This document shows positions 41,764 through 49,193 of a stretch of DNA of 54,719 nucleotides, piece after piece. This DNA comes from an uncultured Clostridia bacterium (GTDB taxonomy: Bacteria > Bacillota > Clostridia > Oscillospirales > Acutalibacteraceae): positions 1-54,719 of the forward strand of contig CANRHD010000015.1 in NCBI GenBank assembly GCA_947630285.1. Direction: 5' to 3'. Below the pieces are notes generated by a model, which ran no database searches, was not told the origin of the DNA, and worked only from the letters and a program-made list of their open reading frames with translations. Every line of letters begins with the position of its first letter. The stretch's first letter is position 1. A program made the position numbers and the translations under genes.

Positions 41764-42063
41764 ATGTTAAGACATACGGTAATGTGGAAATTTAAGAGCG
41801 CACAGGGAAAAACAAAGGACGAGTGCATAGAAACCGCAAAACAGAGCCTTGAAGCTTTGAACGGAAAAATACCTGCGCTTAAGTCAATCCGTTTTATAAA
41901 AAACGAGGTTGCCTGCGACAGGAATTTTGACGCAATGCTGATAGTTGAAACGCAGGACGAAAAAACGCCTGAGGAGTACAAAACGCACCCCGAGCATAAA
42001 AAGGTTGCCGCATTTATAAAAGAATGTACCGAAAACCGCGGAGCCGTAGATTATTATTTTTAA
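41764..42063 (+). CDS. Dabb family (stress-responsive alpha/beta barrel) protein
   Basis: A 99-residue single-domain dimeric alpha/beta barrel protein: LRHTVMWKFK at the N-terminus, a helix with the lysine-rich KDECIETAKQSLEAL, IRFIKNE, then YKTHPEHKKVAAFIKE, which is the conserved 'Y..HP.H..v..f' block. Role unknown in most bacteria; related domains act in polyketide cyclisation or stress. Close behind TraX (eight bases), so co-transcribed. Confidence 0.85.
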   Translation: MLRHTVMWKFKSAQGKTKDECIETAKQSLEALNGKIPALKSIRFIKNEVACDRNFDAMLIVETQDEKTPEEYKTHPEHKKVAAFIKECTENRGAVDYYF

Positions 42064-42145
42064 AATATCCGTAAATATTTTAAAAGTTTTCGGCATTTGA
42101 CAGCAAAAATTAAAAGTTTTTGTCCGTCTTTTTTCAAAAAGAAGA

Positions 42146-42230
42146 TTCCCCTGCCAGGGGAAATGTCTGCGAAGCAGACAAAAGGGTAAGGGTCGAGGGG
42201 CAAAGCCCCCGGCGCAGTCCGCAGACTGCG
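42146..42230. repeat. Array of four short hairpins, possible dispersed element or structured RNA
   Basis: Four inverted repeats follow each other: TTCCCCT/AGGGGAA (42146-42162), TGTCTGC/GCAGACA (42164-42180), GGGGC/GCCCC (42197-42209) and CGCAGTC/GACTGCG (42213-42230). Loops are three or four bases. GC is higher than in the flanks. It lies in the 42064-42327 spacer, which has no gene. Such GC-rich palindromic strings are typical of dispersed intergenic repeats, but only one copy is in this window. Confidence 0.6.
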
Positions 42231-42259
42231 AAAAACCTGCAATGACTGCTTTTTTCGCA

Positions 42260-42299
42260 AACGAACGGCTCTCCTAAAGCAGGGAGAGCCGTTCGTTTT
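42260..42299. terminator. Strong hairpin, likely bidirectional terminator
   Basis: A perfect 15-pair stem AACGAACGGCTCTCC/GGAGAGCCGTTCGTT with an eight-base loop and four T on the + side. It lies between the convergent Dabb and lipoprotein genes. On the minus strand the T run is weak. Confidence 0.8.
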
Positions 42300-42327
42300 G
42301 TCCTGTTTTTTCTTTTATGCCTTTTAA

Positions 42328-42636
42328 TTATCTTGCGGCGTCCGAAACAGCGTCGCCTGCGCCTGTAACTATGTCGTTTACAGCATCGCCTGCACCCGTA
42401 ACCGCATCGCCGATACCGTCGCCGATGTCCTCCGCCGCATCGCCTATACCGTCGCCCACTTCGCCTGCCGCATTGTTTTCGTTATTCATTGCGGAGTCCG
42501 TAGTGACAGTACTTGTGCTGTTGTTGTCGCTTGTGCTTGTGTCGCCGAGCGTGTCGTTATTCTTGTTGCCGCAGGCGACAAAAATCAAAGCGCAAAGAAC
42601 AAGCAATACTGAAAGAACAATTATTCCCTTTTTCAT
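42328..42636 (-). CDS. Small lipoprotein with Gly-Asp-Ala repeats
   Basis: A 102-residue lipoprotein: signal peptide with lipobox FVACG (C22 lipidated), then a Asn/Ser/Thr-rich stretch and a C-terminal half built of repeats GDGIGDAAEDIGDGIGDAV, TGAGDAV..., each about 7-11 residues, which should form amphipathic helices. No family recognised beyond 'repeat lipoprotein'. It follows ypeB by about 50 bases on the same strand, with its own AAGGAG site, and is bounded by the 42260 hairpin. Confidence 0.78.
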   Translation of the reverse strand: MKKGIIVLSVLLVLCALIFVACGNKNNDTLGDTSTSDNNSTSTVTTDSAMNNENNAAGEVGDGIGDAAEDIGDGIGDAVTGAGDAVNDIVTGAGDAVSDAAR

Positions 42637-42688
42637 AAAAAAGTCTCCTTAAATTTAAATTTGTTTTCGTATTAGTTATTATTGACGG

Positions 42689-44032
42689 TTATTTCGTTAA
42701 TATTCCGTTATCGGAATAAAGTAAAATTAAAATATCGTTTTCCTGACCCGTTTCGGTGTCTACATATACCAAAAATTCCTGCCCCTCGGAGTTTTTGCAG
42801 TGGAATTCATAACAGAGCGTTTCCGTTGCGTACTCCGTCGGAATTACCGCAAGCCGTGAGGAAATTACGCTCAACAGCGGACTCAGGCTCTTTTGCGCCT
42901 TTTCCTTTGAAACGGCAGGCTCTTTTAAATCCCTCTGCGTGTGGTTCATTATATATCCTCTGGCGTCAAAAGAAATTATATTGCCGTTTTCGAGGTTTAC
43001 GCTCACCTTTATTAAATCGGCATAATAGAGTATTTCACCCCTGAAATACGCAAAGTTTACGGTACATATGCCGTCGTTTGTATAATAATAGCTGTCCTTC
43101 ATATTGCTGTATCCCTTTGAAGTGAGAAACTGCGAGGCACGCTCAATAGCGTCCTGTTCGCTGACGGAGGCCTCACCTGCAAAGTCGGAACCGAGCATAT
43201 ATACAATAAATCCGCCGTTTTTGGTTACCGCAACGGTCGAGCTGCCGCTTGTAAAAATATACGAGGGAATGTCGCCCTCCTGCTCGGCGGAATATTTTAC
43301 TTCGTTTTCCTTTACCGATAAAAATTCGGCGGCCTTTTTCTTGGCCTCTTCTTTTGTAAACGAACGCTTGTTTTCCAAAAGCTTGGGCGTTTGCTGAAGA
43401 ATGTGATCGGAAAACGGCCCGTCGTAGACAAGCGTGGGGTAGTCGCCGGCCGCCTGCCCTATATTGTCCATGGCGGCGGAGAGCGATTGAATTTCCCTGT
43501 CGCCCTTTTCAAGCGTGTATTCGGACTCGGAGAAGGACAGCTCGCCGCTCTCAATGCTTTCGTTTATCTTCAGCAATTCATCGGACAGCTTTTTTGAATA
43601 GTCTATAAGATTTTGTATCTGCCTGCGCTCCTTTTCGGAAATGCTTCCGCCGGAGGACAGCTTTTTGTTGAGCGACGCAACAAAAGAACCCACCTGCGAA
43701 AGAAAACGGCTTGTGTTATCGAGCCTTGTATCGGATAACGGGAGCGCAACAAGGGCGGTTTTTGCGCCGGCGGCGTCCCGTATCAGGTCGCCCGATATAT
43801 CCCCCAAAAGCGAGGAAGTGCCTGCGTGCATACCCTTTGTAAGCGCCGTGTTTATTGACGAAATATATTCCTCAAGCTCTATGAGCGAGCGCTGGCTTGA
43901 CGCCGTTACCTGCCTTGACAGACGATCTGCCTTTACCGCCGATATGACAAGGCCTATAAACATTGCAAGGAATATGAAAAAAATATACAAAAATATCCTG
44001 ATTTTACTGCGATTTAGCTTAATCTTTTCCAA
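42689..44032 (-). CDS. ypeB: Germination protein YpeB
   Basis: A 447-residue protein: one N-terminal membrane helix (about 10-30), a helical region, and two or more C-terminal PepSY-type domains (EAKKKAAEFLSVKENEVKY, EQDAIERASQFLTSKGYSNM, SKEKAQKSLSPLLSVISSRL), the YpeB layout. In Bacillus, YpeB sits in the spore inner membrane and stabilises the cortex-lytic enzyme SleB. No sleB is next to it here. TTG at 44032 is chosen because GAGGTGG lies about five bases upstream; a longer frame from 44080 has no ribosome site. The presence suggests a spore-forming ancestry or ability. Confidence 0.82.
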   Translation of the reverse strand: MEKIKLNRSKIRIFLYIFFIFLAMFIGLVISAVKADRLSRQVTASSQRSLIELEEYISSINTALTKGMHAGTSSLLGDISGDLIRDAAGAKTALVALPLSDTRLDNTSRFLSQVGSFVASLNKKLSSGGSISEKERRQIQNLIDYSKKLSDELLKINESIESGELSFSESEYTLEKGDREIQSLSAAMDNIGQAAGDYPTLVYDGPFSDHILQQTPKLLENKRSFTKEEAKKKAAEFLSVKENEVKYSAEQEGDIPSYIFTSGSSTVAVTKNGGFIVYMLGSDFAGEASVSEQDAIERASQFLTSKGYSNMKDSYYYTNDGICTVNFAYFRGEILYYADLIKVSVNLENGNIISFDARGYIMNHTQRDLKEPAVSKEKAQKSLSPLLSVISSRLAVIPTEYATETLCYEFHCKNSEGQEFLVYVDTETGQENDILILLYSDNGILTK

Positions 44033-44099
44033 TATTTCCACCTCGAAAATATATTTTGTAAATTTTTTATAAATATACATTAAATTGTGCCTTATTTGT

Positions 44100-44128
44100 T
44101 TGCCAAAAGTAATGTTTTGGTGTATAAT
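44100..44128 (+). promoter_or_regulatory. Promoter of the cysteine desulfurase-thiI operon
   Basis: TTGCCA at 44100-44105, 17-base spacer, perfect TATAAT at 44123-44128, 37 bases before the ATG at 44166. Confidence 0.75.
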
Positions 44129-44165
44129 AACCTAATACAGTATATAAATTGGGGGCAAATGCTTA

Positions 44166-45296
44166 ATGCAGGTTTATCTTGATAACAGCGCTACTACAAA
44201 GCCCTGCGAAGCCGCCGTAAAAAGTGCGCTTGCGGTTATGAATGAGGAATACGGAAATCCGTCCTCTCTGCATATGAAGGGCTTTAACGCCTCTGTACTG
44301 CTTGAAAACTCTCGCAGAACCATTGCCGAGAGCCTTTCCTGCGAGCCGTCGTGCGTATATTTTACTCCCTGCGGCACGGTTTCAAACAACACCGCAATTT
44401 TCGGTGCGGTAAATCTTATGAAGCGCAGGGGAAACAAAATAGTCACCACGGCGTTTGAGCATCCGAGCGTTGCAAGATGTATGGATAAGCTTTCGCAGGA
44501 GGGTTTTGAGGTCGTAAGACTTTCGCCTGATTTAAACGGCGAAATATCCCCGGATAAATTTGAAAAGGAAATTGACGGGAACACTATACTTGTAAGCCTT
44601 ATGGCCGTAAATAACGAGATAGGCAGCATTTTGCCTTTCGATAAAATAAAAGCGATAATAAAAAGGAAAAAATCGCCGGCGCTTTTGCATGTTGACGCCG
44701 TTCAGGGCTATATGAAAATTAACATTAAGCCCGAAAAGTGCGGAATAGATCTGCTCAGCGTCAGCGCTCACAAGGTACACGCCCTTAAAGGCTGCGGCGC
44801 TCTGTATATCGACAGGGCAGTAAGAATAAAGCCGTATATTCTCGGCGGAGGGCAGGAGGGCAATATCTGCTCGGGTACGCAGGCGATGCCGAATATTGCG
44901 GCGTTTTCCGCCGCCGTAAGCGAGCTTGGCGGAATAGGACAGCGCCTTGAAAAGATTAAAGAATTAAACGGATACACAAGGCGTGAGCTTTTAAAAATAC
45001 CAGGTGTTTCAATTAATTCTCCCGAAAGCGCCCTTGCCTATATTCTAAACATTTCTCTAAAGGGCATTCCCTCGCAGGTTTCGGTAAATTATTTTTCGCA
45101 AAACGGCGTTTTCGTTTCGGCAGGCTCTGCCTGTTCAAAGGGACACAGGAGCGATACCCTGACCTCCATGGGTCTGCCCGTCGAAAGAATAGACAGCGCA
45201 GTAAGAATAAGCTTTAGCTGTCAAAACACAAAAGAGGAAACGGATTTCTTTTTAAAGCTTGTAAATACGGCTTTTTCGGAGCTTTCAAAAAAGTAA
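44166..45296 (+). CDS. Cysteine desulfurase (NifS/IscS family, probable ThiI partner)
   Basis: A 376-residue PLP enzyme that removes sulphur from cysteine as a persulfide. The PLP lysine is in SAHKVHALKG (near residue 201) and the active-site cysteine in SAGSACSKGH (near residue 322). Eleven bases separate it from thiI, the same pair as nifZ-thiI in Bacillus subtilis, where the desulfurase serves tRNA 4-thiouridine and thiamin synthesis rather than Fe-S clusters. A role in Fe-S assembly cannot be excluded. Confidence 0.92.
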   Translation: MQVYLDNSATTKPCEAAVKSALAVMNEEYGNPSSLHMKGFNASVLLENSRRTIAESLSCEPSCVYFTPCGTVSNNTAIFGAVNLMKRRGNKIVTTAFEHPSVARCMDKLSQEGFEVVRLSPDLNGEISPDKFEKEIDGNTILVSLMAVNNEIGSILPFDKIKAIIKRKKSPALLHVDAVQGYMKINIKPEKCGIDLLSVSAHKVHALKGCGALYIDRAVRIKPYILGGGQEGNICSGTQAMPNIAAFSAAVSELGGIGQRLEKIKELNGYTRRELLKIPGVSINSPESALAYILNISLKGIPSQVSVNYFSQNGVFVSAGSACSKGHRSDTLTSMGLPVERIDSAVRISFSCQNTKEETDFFLKLVNTAFSELSKK

Positions 45297-45306
45297 GGAA
45301 AACAAT

Positions 45307-46476
45307 ATGAAAGAAATTATACTTATAAAAAACGGCGAACTTGCCCTCAAGGGACTTAACCGCTCATCGTTTGAGTCTGTGCTTGTAAAGAATATAAGGC
45401 GCAGATTCAGATACCTCGGCAGGGTGGAAATAAAATGTATGCAGTCTACCATGACCATTGAGCCGATGAGCGAAGACTTTGATATGCAAGAGGCGATAGA
45501 CATATTAAAAAGGGTGTTCGGCATCGCCGCATTTCAGCGTGCGGCGGCGGTGGAAAAGGATATGGATATAATCCTCAAAACCGCTCCCGAATACTTGAGA
45601 GAACAGCTTGAACTGGCGGAAACATTTAAGGTGGAGGCCAAGAGAAGCGACAAAAAATTCCCCCTGACCTCTCCCGAAATCAGCAGGGCCGTGGGCGAAG
45701 CGGTTTTGAAAAAATTTCATCATCTCAAGGTCGATGTTCACAATCCCGACCTGACCGTAACCGTTGAGATAAGGGACAGAAATGCGTTTATCAGGGGCAA
45801 CCAGATAAAGGGCGCAGGCGGTATGCCCGTAGGGACGGGCGGCAAGGCTTGCCTTTTGATCTCCGGCGGAATTGACAGCCCCGTTGCCGCTTGGATGATG
45901 TCAAAAAGGGGCGTTGTGCTTGACGCCGTGCATTTTGCGTCCCCTCCGTACACCTCGCCTCAGTCCGAGCAAAAGGTTCACGACCTGTTAAGGCAGGTTT
46001 CAAAATACAGCGGCGACATTGCGCTTTATACCGTAGGCTTCACAAAAATTCAGGAGCTTATCAGGGACAACTGCGAGGAAGAGTATTTTACCCTTGTTAT
46101 GCGCAGGTTTATGATGAGAATTGCAAATAAAATTGCTGAAAAATCCGATTGCTCCGCCCTTGTGACGGGTGAGAGCCTCGGTCAGGTCGCAAGCCAGACA
46201 ATGCCTGCGCTGGCATGCACCGACTCGGTATCCGATATACCTGTTTTAAGACCGCTTGTCGCCATGGATAAAGAGGAGATAATCGGCGTTTCGAGAAAGA
46301 TAGGAACTTTCGATATATCAATAAGGCCGTTTGAGGACTGCTGTACCGTGTTTACGCCGAGGCACCCGAGAACGAACCCGAAAAAGGAACAGCTTGACGA
46401 GGCGGAGCGCTCGCTCGATATTGAAGCGCTTGTAAACGAAGCTGTTGAAAATGTAAAATTTGAATTGATAAGATGA
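45307..46476 (+). CDS. thiI: tRNA 4-thiouridine synthetase ThiI
   Basis: A 389-residue protein: N-terminal ferredoxin-like and THUMP domains (residues 1-165), then a PP-loop adenylating domain with SGGIDSPVAAWM at about 186-197. The rhodanese domain of the E. coli enzyme is missing, as is usual in Gram-positives, where the adjacent desulfurase supplies sulphur directly. It uses ATP and persulfide sulphur to make s4U8 in tRNA. It is followed by cinA-C with four bases between. Confidence 0.94.
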   Translation: MKEIILIKNGELALKGLNRSSFESVLVKNIRRRFRYLGRVEIKCMQSTMTIEPMSEDFDMQEAIDILKRVFGIAAFQRAAAVEKDMDIILKTAPEYLREQLELAETFKVEAKRSDKKFPLTSPEISRAVGEAVLKKFHHLKVDVHNPDLTVTVEIRDRNAFIRGNQIKGAGGMPVGTGGKACLLISGGIDSPVAAWMMSKRGVVLDAVHFASPPYTSPQSEQKVHDLLRQVSKYSGDIALYTVGFTKIQELIRDNCEEEYFTLVMRRFMMRIANKIAEKSDCSALVTGESLGQVASQTMPALACTDSVSDIPVLRPLVAMDKEEIIGVSRKIGTFDISIRPFEDCCTVFTPRHPRTNPKKEQLDEAERSLDIEALVNEAVENVKFELIR

Positions 46477-46480
46477 TTTT

Positions 46481-46957
46481 ATGAAAGACGAAGAAAAAAC
46501 GGTAAAACTATTAAGGGAAAAAGGCTTGACGCTTGCAACCGCCGAATCCTGCACGGGTGGATTAATCGCAAAGAGAATAACCGATGTTTCAGGCTCGTCG
46601 GCAGTATTTGAGTGCGGAATTGTAAGCTATTCAAACAGAATTAAACGGGAAATACTCGGCGTGAGGGAAAAAACGCTTGAGGAACACGGCGCAGTCAGCG
46701 AGGAATGTGCAAAGGAAATGGTACAGGGCGTTCTTAAATTGAGCGGCGCAGACCTCGCCGTAGCGGTTACGGGCATTGCCGGACCGAAATCCGATAACAC
46801 CGATAAGCCCGTGGGGCTTGTATATATTGCATTTTCCGACGGTAAAAATACTTTGGTCAGGGAGTATAGGAACAATTTTTCTGTCGATGTGAGGAACAGT
46901 AACAGAAATAAAACGGCCGATGAGGCGTTTAAAATTATTTTGGAGAGTTTGCTATGA
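46481..46957 (+). CDS. CinA C-terminal domain protein (nicotinamide-nucleotide amidase type)
   Basis: A 158-residue stand-alone CinA amidase domain (PncC-like). Conserved blocks LATAESCTGGLIAKRITDVSGSS, FECGIVSYSN, HGAVSEECAKEM, AVAVTGIAGP and KPVGLVYIA are intact, so it should deamidate NMN to NaMN. The stop overlaps the first sortase start (ATGA). The same kind of domain, degenerate, appears in the SpoIID-domain protein at 50962. Confidence 0.9.
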   Translation: MKDEEKTVKLLREKGLTLATAESCTGGLIAKRITDVSGSSAVFECGIVSYSNRIKREILGVREKTLEEHGAVSEECAKEMVQGVLKLSGADLAVAVTGIAGPKSDNTDKPVGLVYIAFSDGKNTLVREYRNNFSVDVRNSNRNKTADEAFKIILESLL

Positions 46958-48180
46958 GCGATAAGTTTAACAAATCAGACGATATTTTTTCATCAGATGA
47001 AGAAATGACAGAAATTGAAAACCTTTATCAGAGCTTAAGAAAAGACGACGACGAGCCGTCAGGCTCCGAGGACGCAGGCGCACAGGCAAACGGCGCTTCG
47101 GGCTCTCCGAAAGATGCGGCGCCCGAACAAAAGCCAAAGTACGCAAGGAGCGCCGCTCCCGAACAGGAAAACGGCGCAGGCTCCAAATATGCAAGGATAG
47201 CGGAGCCGTCGCCCATGCCGCAGGAGGAAAAAGCGCAGGAGGACGGCAGTCCGAAAAAGAAAAGGGGCGCAGGCGTAATAATCAGCAGAATAGTGCTTGC
47301 GGTTTCCGTGATAGTTTTTGCAGTCTCCGCCGGAGTACTTCTGAAAAATTATGTTGAATTAAGGAAAAACAGCCTCGAGGCACAGAGCCTTGCCCTTTTG
47401 GTTACACAGCCCGAGCAGGACACCGACGCTGTCGGCGCCGACGGCATACTTGAAAAATACAGGGAAGCCTACAATAAAAACAACGACCTTGTAGGCTGGA
47501 TCAAGGTGCCTAACACAAAAATCGACCACCCGGTAGTTCAGGCCTCCGACAACGACTTTTATCTGAGAAGGAATTTTTCAAAGCAATATGAACGCAGGGG
47601 CTCAATATTTATGGACTATGAGTGCGACCCCAAAAATTATTGCACAAATACCATACTTTACGGCCATAATTATCTTGACTCCACCATGTTTTCCGACTTG
47701 GAAAAATACAAGGACCTGGAGTTCTATAAATCTGCGCCGGTAATTGAATTTAATTCAATTTACCGCAACCAGAAATGGAAGGTGTTCGGCGTTTACCTTT
47801 CAAATGCCGACGAAAAGGACGATAACGGCTATGCGCTTTATTATATCTATCCGTTTATGTCCGGCAAAAATTTCGACGATTACATCAAAACGGTAAGGGA
47901 AAGATCTATAATCAATATGCCCGTTGATGTCAACAGTACGGATAAAATACTCACCCTTTCCACCTGCACAAGGGATATGGATATTAAGGGCCACGGCCAG
48001 ACAAACGCCAGGTGCGTTATATCCGCAAGGCTTGTGCGTGAGGGCGAGAGGGAAGATGTAAATGTTGCCGCCGCCACATACAACGAAAACCCGAGGTATC
48101 CTCAGATTTGGTACACGGCGCACAACAAAACTAACCCCTATGTTGACGCAAGCCGTTGGTATCCCGAGGGAATTGGTTAA
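46954..48180 (+). CDS. Class B sortase, copy 1
   Basis: A 408-residue sortase: long polar cytoplasmic N-terminus (1-105), one membrane helix at about 108-130, then a class B sortase domain from about 165. The catalytic His is near 238 (YGHNY), the Cys near 338 (TLSTCT), and an Arg follows in the ARCVISARL strand. Sortases cleave a C-terminal sorting motif and attach proteins to peptidoglycan or build pili; no LPxTG- or NPxTN-type substrate was noticed in the window. The start overlaps the cinA stop. Codons around the His box are almost identical to copy 2. Confidence 0.88.
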   Translation: MSDKFNKSDDIFSSDEEMTEIENLYQSLRKDDDEPSGSEDAGAQANGASGSPKDAAPEQKPKYARSAAPEQENGAGSKYARIAEPSPMPQEEKAQEDGSPKKKRGAGVIISRIVLAVSVIVFAVSAGVLLKNYVELRKNSLEAQSLALLVTQPEQDTDAVGADGILEKYREAYNKNNDLVGWIKVPNTKIDHPVVQASDNDFYLRRNFSKQYERRGSIFMDYECDPKNYCTNTILYGHNYLDSTMFSDLEKYKDLEFYKSAPVIEFNSIYRNQKWKVFGVYLSNADEKDDNGYALYYIYPFMSGKNFDDYIKTVRERSIINMPVDVNSTDKILTLSTCTRDMDIKGHGQTNARCVISARLVREGEREDVNVAAATYNENPRYPQIWYTAHNKTNPYVDASRWYPEGIG

Positions 48181-48182
48181 TA

Positions 48183-49193
48183 ATGAATGAAAGCAAAAAA
48201 TACAACAGAACACAAGCATATATGGCAGGCAAAAAATATGCAAAATCGGCAGTTACCGACGCAGAACCGAAAAAAGCGGCCGCAGTCGCTTTGAAATGTT
48301 TAAAAGTAACCGCCGTGCTTGCCGTTGTGCTTGTTTTGACTGTGGTATTTAAAGGCAATTTCAAAAAAAATCAAAAAGAGGACGACAAGCTTGAACAGCT
48401 CAGGGCGCAGGCGGCCGGCGAGACTACTACCGAGGCCGTGGGCGCAGACGGTATCCTTTTAAAGTACAAAAAGGCTTATGAAAAAAACAACGACCTTGTC
48501 GGCTGGATAACCGTTCCCAACACCTCTATCGACCACCCCGTTGTTCAGGCAAAGGATAACGAGTATTATTTGAGAAAAAGCTTTTATAAAATTTATGACA
48601 GGCGCGGCACTATTTTTATGGATTACGAGTGCAACCCCAAAGAGCTTGATAAGAACACCATAATTTACGGCCATAATTATCTTGACTCCACCATGTTTTC
48701 CGATTTGGAAAAATACAAGGATCTGGATTTTTACAAGAGCGCACCGGTTATTGATTTTAACACGATATACAAAAGCTATAAATGGAAGGTCTTTGCGGTG
48801 TATCTTATAAATGTAGAGCCGCAGGACGATAACGGATATTCGCTTTATTATATATATCCTTTTATGACGGAGGATACTTTGGAAGAGTATTTACAGGTTA
48901 TAAAGGAGAGGTCGATAATAAACACTTCGGTTGATGTGAAAAAGACGGACAAGATACTCACCCTGTCCACCTGCACAAGGGATATGGACCTGCCCGGTCA
49001 CGGCGAAACAAACGCCAGATGCGTTGTGCTTGCAAGGCTTGTCAGGGACGGCGAAAGCCCCGAGGTGGACACAAGTACCGCCACACTCAACGAAAATCCG
49101 AAATATCCCGATATATGGTATAAGGCGAACGATAAAACAAATCCTTATTCCGATGATGTAGACAGCTGGGAACCTATAGGAGTTGAACAGTAA
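48183..49193 (+). CDS. Class B sortase, copy 2
   Basis: A 336-residue sortase with a short cytoplasmic tail, membrane helix at about 38-57, and the sortase domain with His near 164 (YGHNY), Cys near 264 (TLSTCT) and Arg in ARCVVLARL. A 27-base upstream GTG in frame would overlap copy 1; the ATG at 48183 is preferred. Closely related to copy 1 over the whole external domain (GADGIL..KYK/EAY..NNDLVGWI), so the two come from a recent duplication. The stop overlaps the next start by one base. Confidence 0.88.
   Translation: MNESKKYNRTQAYMAGKKYAKSAVTDAEPKKAAAVALKCLKVTAVLAVVLVLTVVFKGNFKKNQKEDDKLEQLRAQAAGETTTEAVGADGILLKYKKAYEKNNDLVGWITVPNTSIDHPVVQAKDNEYYLRKSFYKIYDRRGTIFMDYECNPKELDKNTIIYGHNYLDSTMFSDLEKYKDLDFYKSAPVIDFNTIYKSYKWKVFAVYLINVEPQDDNGYSLYYIYPFMTEDTLEEYLQVIKERSIINTSVDVKKTDKILTLSTCTRDMDLPGHGETNARCVVLARLVRDGESPEVDTSTATLNENPKYPDIWYKANDKTNPYSDDVDSWEPIGVEQ

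Noticed and set aside
42317-42652. Ser/Pro/Ala-rich 111-codon plus-strand ORF
   Set aside because: It is the antisense shadow of the repeat lipoprotein gene, whose lipobox and ribosome site are clear.
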